DNA of 33,911 nucleotides from Planctomycetota bacterium (GTDB taxonomy: Bacteria > Planctomycetota > B15-G4). How positions within the stretch are numbered: position 1 is the first letter of the stretch; each line of letters starts with the position of its first letter. The position numbers and the translations under genes were made by a program. Below, one piece after another: positions 8,027 through 13,610 of this stretch. The notes under the pieces were generated by a model. The model was not told the origin of the DNA, made no database searches, and saw only the letters and a program-made list of their open reading frames with translations. The DNA lies in NCBI GenBank assembly GCA_029259695.1, contig JAJDEQ010000118.1:1-33911 (forward strand), in the 5' to 3' direction.

Positions 8027-8085
8027 CCCGCGGCCAGGTTGCCCCGCGGGCCAGGTTGACCCGCGGCCAGGTTGACCCGCGGCCG
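8021..8085. repeat. Tandem repeat, four copies of a 16-17-bp unit
   Basis: The unit GGTTGACCCGCGGCCA occurs at 8021-8036, 8037-8053 (17 bases, two changes), 8054-8069 and 8070-8085 (last base differs). Each copy contains a CCGCGG core. The first copy includes the TGA stop codon of the methyltransferase gene, and the array fills nearly the whole gap to the convergent HNH gene. It might act as a bidirectional transcription barrier, but no classical terminator with a T-run is present. Confidence 0.8.
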
Positions 8086-8097
8086 GCGCGCTCCTGT

Positions 8098-8697
8098 TCA
8101 GGACGCGATGTCGCGCGGGCGGGCGCCGCGCAGGAACTGGCGCCAGGCGGGCCGCTGGTGGTCCACCGGGACGTCACCGACCGGTGTCCAGCCGGGTCGC
8201 ACCGGCGGTCGCAGCAGTCGCATGCCGGCTTCCTCCGGGAGCCGGTCCCCCTTGCGGCGGTTGCAGGCCAGGCAGGCGAGCACGCAGTTGTCCCAGGTGG
8301 CCCGGCCGCCGCGGGAGCGCGGGACCACGTGGTCGATCGAGAGCTCGGGTGACCCGGGGCGGTGGCCGCAGTATTGGCACGTGTGCCGATCGCGGCGGTC
8401 CAGGTTCTTGCGGCTGAAGGCCACGCGAAGTTGTGGGAAACCGTTGTAGCGGGTGAGCAGGATGACCTCGGGCGCGCGGATGCGCAGGGTCACGGTGGCC
8501 ACGCACGGGTCCTGGGGCGAGACGGGCTGAGCGCTCCACGAGGCGAAGCCCAGGGGCTCGTAGGTCTCGGGGCGCACGGCTTGTGCCGCGTCCTTGAACA
8601 ACAGCTCGAGCGCATGCCGCACCGTGGTCGTGGTGATCGCGCACCACGACTTGTTCAGGACCAGGGCGGGCTGGGACAGGACGCTGCTGATGGGCAT
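8098..8697 (-). CDS. HNH endonuclease family protein
   Basis: A 199-residue protein whose C-terminal half is an HNH nuclease domain. C107-x-x-C110 (CQYC) and C142-x-x-C145 (CLAC) form the zinc-binding frame, and D122-H123 in SIDHVVPRSRGG plus N137 and N146 supply the ββα-metal catalytic motif. The N-terminal part (about 1-95) begins VLNKSWCAI, a pattern I associate with a widespread group of stand-alone chromosomal HNH proteins; this is from memory. No methyltransferase, toxin or immunity partner is adjacent, so a restriction or toxin role is not supported. It lies downstream of rpmB on the same strand, 226 bases away, with its own TAGAAT box 9 bases before the ATG and no Shine-Dalgarno sequence. 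Confidence 0.9.
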   Translation of the reverse strand: MPISSVLSQPALVLNKSWCAITTTTVRHALELLFKDAAQAVRPETYEPLGFASWSAQPVSPQDPCVATVTLRIRAPEVILLTRYNGFPQLRVAFSRKNLDRRDRHTCQYCGHRPGSPELSIDHVVPRSRGGRATWDNCVLACLACNRRKGDRLPEEAGMRLLRPPVRPGWTPVGDVPVDHQRPAWRQFLRGARPRDIAS

Positions 8698-8706
8698 GTC
8701 CCAGGG

Positions 8707-8712
8707 ATTCTA
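8707..8712 (-). promoter_or_regulatory. -10-like box TAGAAT for the HNH gene
   Basis: The minus-strand context is GGCTAGAATCCC, with 9 bases to the ATG at 8697. The TAG of the box is also the end of the 19-bp repeat copy at 8710-8728, so the repeat directly abuts this promoter. The leader would be very short or absent. Confidence 0.45.
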
Positions 8713-8728
8713 GCCTGGACTTCTCACC
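8710..8728. repeat. 19-bp dispersed repeat, copy 2
   Basis: Identical to the sequence at 3099-3117. Here it sits upstream of the HNH gene and contributes the first three bases of its -10-like box. The rest of the 8729-8923 gap shows no gene. Confidence 0.55.
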
Positions 8729-8923
8729 TGCTTCGGCTGCGGTTGCGTCTGAGCCTTCAGGGCTGGGCTAGCCGCCCCGGGCCGAGCGCCTACGGAGCGT
8801 CGCTCGACGCCACCGCTCCACCGACCGTGCGGGGGACGGACCCCGGCCACGAGCGGATTGCAGGCGGGAGGACGCGCTTCGACGACAGCCGTGGGGCAGG
8901 CCTCGCGGGCCCGCGGCGCCGAC

Positions 8924-9211
8924 CTACTTCTTCTTGGCGCGCAGCGGCTTGATCAGGCCGGCGTCGACCAGGACCCGGTAGGGGCCCTTGACCGTGATCG
9001 CCTTGAGCGCCTTGGTCGACAGGCGCACGCGCACGAAGCGCTTCACCTCGGGGACCCAGATGCGCTTCCTCTGGATGTTCGCCTTGAACTTGCGGCGGGT
9101 GACACCCGTGGTCTTGAGTCCGATGCCGCCCTTGGGCTTGGCGAGACCACGCCGGGCGATGCTGTTTCCGACCCGTGTGCGGCGACCGGTGATTTGGCAG
9201 ACGCGCGACAT
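8924..9211 (-). CDS. rpmB: 50S ribosomal protein bL28
   Basis: A 95-residue basic protein that forms part of the large ribosomal subunit. It begins MSRVCQITGRR and continues with the family pattern TRVGNSIARRG and the RRKFKANIQRKRIWVPE strand. Usual bL28 proteins are about 60-80 residues; the extra length is partly an extended C-terminus (ALKAITVKG onward, ending AKKK). The ATG at 9211 is preceded by GGAG about 8 bases upstream. A longer open frame to 9316 has no family similarity. Transcription probably starts from the TAGAGT box about 100 bases upstream. It is a good phylogenetic marker for this window. Confidence 0.97.
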   Translation of the reverse strand: MSRVCQITGRRTRVGNSIARRGLAKPKGGIGLKTTGVTRRKFKANIQRKRIWVPEVKRFVRVRLSTKALKAITVKGPYRVLVDAGLIKPLRAKKK

Positions 9212-9314
9212 GGGGTGACTCCGAGACGCAGGGGAGAGGGCACATGCACCCGGCGAGCGGGTGGTACGAGGGCTGCGGAAACCGGCCGAATGGCGGGTCC
9301 CGAGCGAGCCCCGC

Positions 9315-9320
9315 ACTCTA
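9315..9320 (-). promoter_or_regulatory. -10-like box TAGAGT upstream of rpmB
   Basis: The minus-strand context GCTAGAGTGCGG matches the contexts at 480, 21138 and 27548 (TAGANTGCG). It would give a leader of roughly 95 bases before the rpmB ATG, long enough for a regulatory structure, though none is obvious. Confidence 0.45.
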
Positions 9321-9427
9321 GCAAAACCGCCCCGGGGGGGCGCCAGGGCCTTTCCGCGGCCCCGGGGCCCGACGTCCGGGGCGCCAGGCGGCGCGCGCTC
9401 GGGGCGCCGACACCGGACCGTCCGGCG

Positions 9428-9449
9428 GGGCGCCCGGGAGCGGGCGCCC
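9428..9449 (-). terminator. GC-only hairpin just after the S41 peptidase stop
   Basis: GGGCGCCCG (9428-9436) and CGGGCGCCC (9441-9449) form a perfect 9-bp inverted repeat with loop GGAG, 5 bases beyond the stop codon at 9455-9457. There is no T-run, so it is a terminator-like or mRNA-protecting hairpin rather than a classical intrinsic terminator. The core GGGGCGCC recurs several times between 9335 and 9435. Confidence 0.45.
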
Positions 9450-9454
9450 GGCTC

Positions 9455-10513
9455 TCAGCCCTCGACCATGCTCGCGCGGTACTCCCGAGCGAGCTCGCGG
9501 GCCAGCTCGAGCCCCTTGTCCATGGCGTCGTTGCTGTGGCACGGGACGTCCGGATCGACACCCGTACCCTCCCAGTTGGTCTCTGTGACGGGGTTGATGG
9601 CCCGGCCCACCGGGATGATGGCCTCGATCTGCTCGCCCAGGACGAACGAGTTCACCGGGTGGGCGCCGCCGCCGGTCGTCTCGCCCACGACGGTCGCGCG
9701 CCCCCGGGTCTTGAGGTTGGAGGTGAACTCCTCGGCGGCCGAGAAGGTCTGCCCGCTGGTCAGGATCACCACCGGCACGTCGGCCAGCCGCGGCCCCTGG
9801 AGCTCGTCCAGGGTCCAGAACTCGTCGGTGCGATCCTGGGCGCGCCAGTACAGGCTGTTGAGGTGGGTCCGCTCGGCGAAGAAGTACGAGCACAGCAGCT
9901 GCACCATCTCCGGGTCGCCGCCTCCGTTGCGACGCAGGTCGATGATCAGCGCGTCCGAGGTGGCCAGGAAGTTCATGGCGGCCACGGCGGTGGGGCCGGC
10001 GTGCTCCACACCGGCGAACCCGCGCAGGTCGATCATGCCCACGTTCTCCTCGAGGCGTAGCAGCTGCTCGAAGCCGAAGTTCTCACTCCGGCTGCGAGCC
10101 AGGCGGCGCTTCCACTCGGCTTCGGAGTCCTCGCGCAGGGCGGCGGCCTCCTCGGGCGGGCGGGCTCGCAGGCGGACGTGCTTGTCCTGCGTGAGATCGC
10201 GCAGCGTGGCCGAGAGGGACTCGGCGAAATCGCGCGGCGTGACCAGCGGATCGAAGGCGCCGTCGGCGGCCATGGTCCGCAGGTCCTCGGCGCAACGCCT
10301 GGCGACGTCCTCGAACACGTAGTTGGCGACGAACAGCTCGCCCAGTTCGGTGGCCATGGCGCGGCGTGTCTCCGCGTCGAATCGCGGTGGCTCGTCACTC
10401 CTGGTCTGAGTTCGGAGGAGGCCCGCCAGGCTGGCGGCGATCAGCAGGGCGCGCAGGGCGCCGGGTGCGCGGCCGGGGCGGAGGAGCAGCGGGGGCAGGC
10501 GTCGATGCAGCAT
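9455..10513 (-). CDS. S41-family serine peptidase (C-terminal-processing-protease-like), exported
   Basis: A 352-residue protein with a hydrophobic N-terminal segment (ALRALLIAASLAGLL, about 19-33), likely a signal peptide or anchor. The C-terminal part is an S41 catalytic domain: IDLRRNGGG at 191-199 shapes the oxyanion region, TSGQTFSAAEEF at 252-263 contains the probable nucleophile S257, and VVGETTGGG supplies E278. No PDZ domain is visible between the helical N-terminal region (about 46-115) and the peptidase core, so it resembles the short interphotoreceptor-retinoid-binding-protein-like S41 group rather than CtpA. The Lys of the Ser-Lys dyad is not obvious; that group uses a different arrangement. 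The ATG is preceded by GCGAGGA. It lies 98 bases downstream of the XRE-cupin gene on the same strand and may share its transcript. Confidence 0.92.
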   Translation of the reverse strand: MLHRRLPPLLLRPGRAPGALRALLIAASLAGLLRTQTRSDEPPRFDAETRRAMATELGELFVANYVFEDVARRCAEDLRTMAADGAFDPLVTPRDFAESLSATLRDLTQDKHVRLRARPPEEAAALREDSEAEWKRRLARSRSENFGFEQLLRLEENVGMIDLRGFAGVEHAGPTAVAAMNFLATSDALIIDLRRNGGGDPEMVQLLCSYFFAERTHLNSLYWRAQDRTDEFWTLDELQGPRLADVPVVILTSGQTFSAAEEFTSNLKTRGRATVVGETTGGGAHPVNSFVLGEQIEAIIPVGRAINPVTETNWEGTGVDPDVPCHSNDAMDKGLELARELAREYRASMVEG

Positions 10514-10611
10514 GGTGGGTGTCCTCGCGATGGGGTGTTGCGTGACGGTGTCGAGCAGCAGGCCGGCTGGGCCGGGTTGGGTGGGGTGGCAGTCGGGGGA
10601 GTGGTCGCGGG

Positions 10612-11214
10612 TCAGGGGCGTTCGCCGGTGTCGATCAGCAGGGACAGGCGGCAGGGCGTCTTCGCCCCGTTGTCGAGTCGGACCTCGTCCACCAGGCGAT
10701 AGCTGACCGCGTCGCCGGCGCGCAGCAGCGTCTCGACCTCGCCGACGCGCAGGGTCGCTCGGCCCGCGACGACGGCGATGTGTTCGAGGGTGCCGTGGGG
10801 ATTGGGCGGGAACGGGCCCGAGCGGCTGCCGCCGTTCGCCGAGTACCACACCGCCTCGGGGCTGCGGCGCATGCACGCGCCGCCCGGGAGCGTGTACCAG
10901 ACCAGCTCCAGGCCCCGCCGCAGCCACGGTGAGGCCAGCGTCGTGCGCTGGACGCCGGACGCTTCGTCGAACACGACCGGGTGCTGATCGGCGCGCTCGA
11001 TGTGCAGGGCGTCGGGCGCCGCTTCGGCGAGCAGTTCGCTGACCGTGAGCCCGAGGCCCACCGCGATCTGGGACAGGATCTTGATCGTGGGGCTGCGATT
11101 GCCGCGTTCGACGTCCGAGAGCATGGCGCGACTCACGCCGCTGCCGCGGGCAAGGACGTCCAGCGTCAGGCCCTGACGCTTCCTCGATCGGTGGATGTTG
11201 CGGCCCACGTCCAT
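10612..11214 (-). CDS. XRE-family transcription regulator with C-terminal cupin domain
   Basis: A 200-residue DNA-binding regulator. Residues about 4-60 form a helix-turn-helix of the XRE/lambda-repressor type (GLTLDVLARGSGVSRAMLSDVE, with recognition helix around SRAMLSDVERG). Residues about 100-195 form a single cupin barrel (GTLEHIAVVAGRATLRVG and AGDAVSY), which in this family senses a small ligand. The ATG at 11214 is chosen because it starts the helix-turn-helix directly and is preceded by a TAGAAT box 10 bases away. Two matching 16-bp inverted repeats overlap or follow that box, so the gene is probably autoregulated. The S41 peptidase gene downstream (98 bases) and the divergent sensor kinase gene at 11403 are the obvious further targets. 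The ligand is unknown. Confidence 0.93.
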   Translation of the reverse strand: MDVGRNIHRSRKRQGLTLDVLARGSGVSRAMLSDVERGNRSPTIKILSQIAVGLGLTVSELLAEAAPDALHIERADQHPVVFDEASGVQRTTLASPWLRRGLELVWYTLPGGACMRRSPEAVWYSANGGSRSGPFPPNPHGTLEHIAVVAGRATLRVGEVETLLRAGDAVSYRLVDEVRLDNGAKTPCRLSLLIDTGERP

Positions 11215-11224
11215 GACGTCGAGG

Positions 11225-11230
11225 ATTCTA
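11225..11230 (-). promoter_or_regulatory. -10-like box TAGAAT for the XRE-cupin gene
   Basis: TAGAAT on the minus strand lies 10 bases before the ATG at 11214. Its first base is the last base of the proximal inverted repeat (11230-11245), so a bound regulator would block RNA polymerase here. Confidence 0.5.
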
Positions 11231-11265
11231 TCCGTTATCGCGGATCGTGTTCCGCAAAAGCGGAA
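11230..11265. promoter_or_regulatory. Paired 16-bp operators, candidate binding sites of the XRE-cupin regulator
   Basis: The first site, ATCCGTTATCGCGGAT (11230-11245), has inverted arms ATCCG and CGGAT. The second, TTCCGCAAAAGCGGAA (11250-11265), is a perfect 6-bp inverted repeat around AAAA. They share the pattern WTCCGYWAWMGCGGAW and are spaced 20 bp apart, close to two helical turns. The first adjoins the -10 box and the second covers the expected -35 position of the XRE-cupin gene. The half-site spacing (TCC-N8-GGA plus flanks) resembles the known operator TATCC-N8-GGATA of the XRE protein HipB. The divergent kinase gene starts 138 bases away. Confidence 0.65.
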
Positions 11266-11364
11266 TCCGAGGCGGAGCGCCCCGCGCGGGGCTCGGCCTG
11301 CGGTCGACGGAGGAGCCCCGGCGGGGGCCTCCGCCGCCCGTGGGCGGCACAGGGCCACGCGCTA

Positions 11365-11370
11365 TATGAT
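11365..11370 (+). promoter_or_regulatory. -10-like box TATGAT upstream of the sensor kinase gene
   Basis: TATGAT matches the -10 consensus at five of six positions in the context GCTATATGATCC, 32 bases before the ATG at 11403. A -35 element is not recognisable, and no Shine-Dalgarno sequence is seen before the ATG. Confidence 0.35.
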
Positions 11371-11402
11371 CCGCCTCGTCCCGCGCCCCCGGCTCCCGTC
11401 CC

Positions 11403-13604
11403 ATGGCCCGACCCACTTCGCTCCGCGAGTCGCCGACCGAGACGGCTGCCGGCCGACCGCTCCTGCCCGCCGGGTTGCCGGGGCTGGGCTCGTCCTTCGG
11501 CGGGACCCGCGGGCCCGGCGATCGTCGCCGCCTGCTGCTGGGCGGCCTGCTGGTCGTGCTGGTCCTGATCCTGCTGCGGCTGGGACTCAACCGCGGCGTC
11601 GAGCAGCGGCTCGACACGCTCCTGGCACAGAACCTGACCACGATCCTGGATGCGGACATCACGGCTCTCGGCCAGTGGATCGAGTCCGAACGCACGGCCG
11701 CCGCGGCGTGGGCCGATCACGAGATCGTGCGCACGGCGGTCACCGCGCTCGTCGCCGTCGAGGACGAGAAGGCCGAGGTGCTGCTGGCCGTCCCCGAAGT
11801 CGACGAGCTGTGCATGGTGCTCGCGCCGGTGATCGGTCAGGCCAACAGCTGTGGGGTGGGGATCCTCGGACGGACGGGGCGCGTGCTGGCATCGACCGCT
11901 CAGGAACTGGCCGTCGTGGGACTGCGCACCTCACCCGAGGGCAGTGCGGTGCTCTCGCGCGCGCTCGCGGGTGAGACGGTGGTGGTGCCGCCCTACGCCG
12001 AGGGCTCGCTGGTGGCCGGCATGGACATGCCCGAGGACATGCCGATCATGTCGATCGCCACTCCGGTGCGCGACGCCGAGGGCTTCGTGGTCGCGGCCCT
12101 GTTCGTGCGCATCGATCCGCGGGAGGACTTCACGCGCATCCTCTCGGTGGCGCGCATGGGCGACAGCGGCGAGACCTACGCGGTCAACGCCGCGGGCCTG
12201 ATGCTCTCGGAGAGCCTGTTCGAGGAGGAACTCAAGCGGGTCGGGTTGCTGCCGGACGGGCCGGACGTGGGCTCCGCGCTGCGCGTGCAGGTGCGCGATC
12301 CCGGCGGCGATCTCACCCACGGCTTCGAGACCGACGTACCGCTGGCTGCACGACCGCTCACCTTCGCCGCCGCCAGCACCGCCGCGGGGGTGAGCGGAGT
12401 CGACGTCGCGGGCTACCGCGGCTACCGGGGCGTGCAGGTGGTCGGCGCCTGGCGCTGGCTCCCCGAGTATCGCTTCGGTGTGATCACCGAGGTCGATCGC
12501 GCCGAAGCCAAGGCCGTTGTGGCCTACCTGCACGACCTGATGTGGATCCCGTTCGCCGTGGTGGCCCTGGCCGGCGCGTGGATCGTCTTCTCGACCCGCT
12601 CGATCCAGCGCCTGCGCCGGCGCGTGGATGCCGCGCGCCAGCTCGGCCAGTACACGCTGGGAGACAAGCTCGGCGAGGGTGGCATGGGCGCTGTCTACCG
12701 GGCGCGGCACGCGATGCTGCGCCGGCCGACCGCGGTGAAGATCCTCAAGCCCGACCAGGTCAGCGAGGAGACCGTGGCGCGCTTCGAGCGCGAGGTCCAG
12801 CTCACGAGCGAATTGACCCATCCCAACACGATCGACATCTACGACTTCGGGCACACGCCCGAGGGCACCTTCTACTACGCCATGGAGTACCTCGAGGGCT
12901 GCACGCTGGCTGAACTCGTGCAGCGTCATGGGGCCCTGCCGCCCGCGCGTGTGGCGCACATCCTGGTGCAGGTCTGCGGCTCGTTGGGTGAGGCCCACCG
13001 CCGCGGCCTGATCCACCGGGACATCAAACCACAGAACATCGCCCTGTGCCGCCGCGGCGGCATGGCGGACGTGGCCAAGGTGCTCGACTTCGGGTTGGTG
13101 AAGGACACCGCCGAGACCGACGTGCAACTCACGGCCGCCCACCAGCTCAGCGGGACGCCGCTCTACATGCCCCCCGAACGGCTGCGCGATCCGACGCACG
13201 TCGATCCCGGCGTGGACGTCTACGCCCTCGGGGCGGTGGCGTACTACCTGCTCACGGGGAGCACGGTGTTCGAGGGTGCGAGCCTGATCGAGGTCGTCGA
13301 TCACGTGCTCAACGATGCTCCGCTGCCGCCCTCCGAACGGACCCGCGTTCCGTTGCCCGCGGCCCTCGAACGGCTCGTGCTCGACTGCCTGTCGAAGCGG
13401 TCCGCCGATCGCCCCGCGAGCGTGGACGCGATCATCGACCGGCTCGAAGCCATGCAGGGCCTGGGCAGCTGGACGCAGTGCGACGCGCGGGAGTGGTGGG
13501 AAGCGCACATGCCCGACGAGAGCGGGCGGGGCTTCGACGAGACGTGCAAGCAGCAACCCGCGGAGTCGCCGCCGACGGTGTCCCTGGCCGCCGCCGACGT
13601 CTGA
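11403..13604 (+). CDS. Receptor-type Ser/Thr protein kinase with extracytoplasmic Cache-like sensor
   Basis: A 733-residue membrane kinase. A short cytoplasmic N-terminus is followed by TM1 (about 43-60), an extracytoplasmic region of some 315 residues, TM2 (about 379-397), and a Hanks-type kinase domain at about 416-680. The outer region contains GVGILGRTGRVLAS, PIMSIATPVRDAEGFVVAALFVRID and GETYAVNAAGLML, the repeating strand pattern of a double Cache sensor; this is inferred by pattern. The kinase has all key residues: glycine loop GEGGMG at 424-429, K446, HRDIKPQN with D540 and N545, D562-F563-G564, and SGTPLYMPPE in the activation segment. Autophosphorylation on the Thr of that segment is usual in the family. 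The C-terminal tail (about 690-733) has no domain. It diverges from the XRE-cupin gene and converges on the next gene with only 6 bases between. Confidence 0.94.
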   Translation: MARPTSLRESPTETAAGRPLLPAGLPGLGSSFGGTRGPGDRRRLLLGGLLVVLVLILLRLGLNRGVEQRLDTLLAQNLTTILDADITALGQWIESERTAAAAWADHEIVRTAVTALVAVEDEKAEVLLAVPEVDELCMVLAPVIGQANSCGVGILGRTGRVLASTAQELAVVGLRTSPEGSAVLSRALAGETVVVPPYAEGSLVAGMDMPEDMPIMSIATPVRDAEGFVVAALFVRIDPREDFTRILSVARMGDSGETYAVNAAGLMLSESLFEEELKRVGLLPDGPDVGSALRVQVRDPGGDLTHGFETDVPLAARPLTFAAASTAAGVSGVDVAGYRGYRGVQVVGAWRWLPEYRFGVITEVDRAEAKAVVAYLHDLMWIPFAVVALAGAWIVFSTRSIQRLRRRVDAARQLGQYTLGDKLGEGGMGAVYRARHAMLRRPTAVKILKPDQVSEETVARFEREVQLTSELTHPNTIDIYDFGHTPEGTFYYAMEYLEGCTLAELVQRHGALPPARVAHILVQVCGSLGEAHRRGLIHRDIKPQNIALCRRGGMADVAKVLDFGLVKDTAETDVQLTAAHQLSGTPLYMPPERLRDPTHVDPGVDVYALGAVAYYLLTGSTVFEGASLIEVVDHVLNDAPLPPSERTRVPLPAALERLVLDCLSKRSADRPASVDAIIDRLEAMQGLGSWTQCDAREWWEAHMPDESGRGFDETCKQQPAESPPTVSLAAADV

Positions 13605-13610
13605 ACCCGT

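Noticed and set aside
8098..8697. HNH gene as part of a restriction, toxin or antiphage system
   Set aside because: No methyltransferase, immunity protein, helicase or sensor gene adjoins it; its neighbours are rpmB and a lipid-type methyltransferase, so a defence role is not supported.
3099..8728. Region between the two 19-bp repeats as an inserted mobile element
   Set aside because: The repeats are direct copies, no transposase, integrase or target duplication is visible, and the genes between them are ordinary chromosomal types with uniform base composition.
9212..9454. A ribosomal-protein leader or riboswitch in the rpmB upstream region
   Set aside because: The gap is GC-rich with generic inverted repeats, but I see no conserved riboswitch core or known L28 leader pattern.
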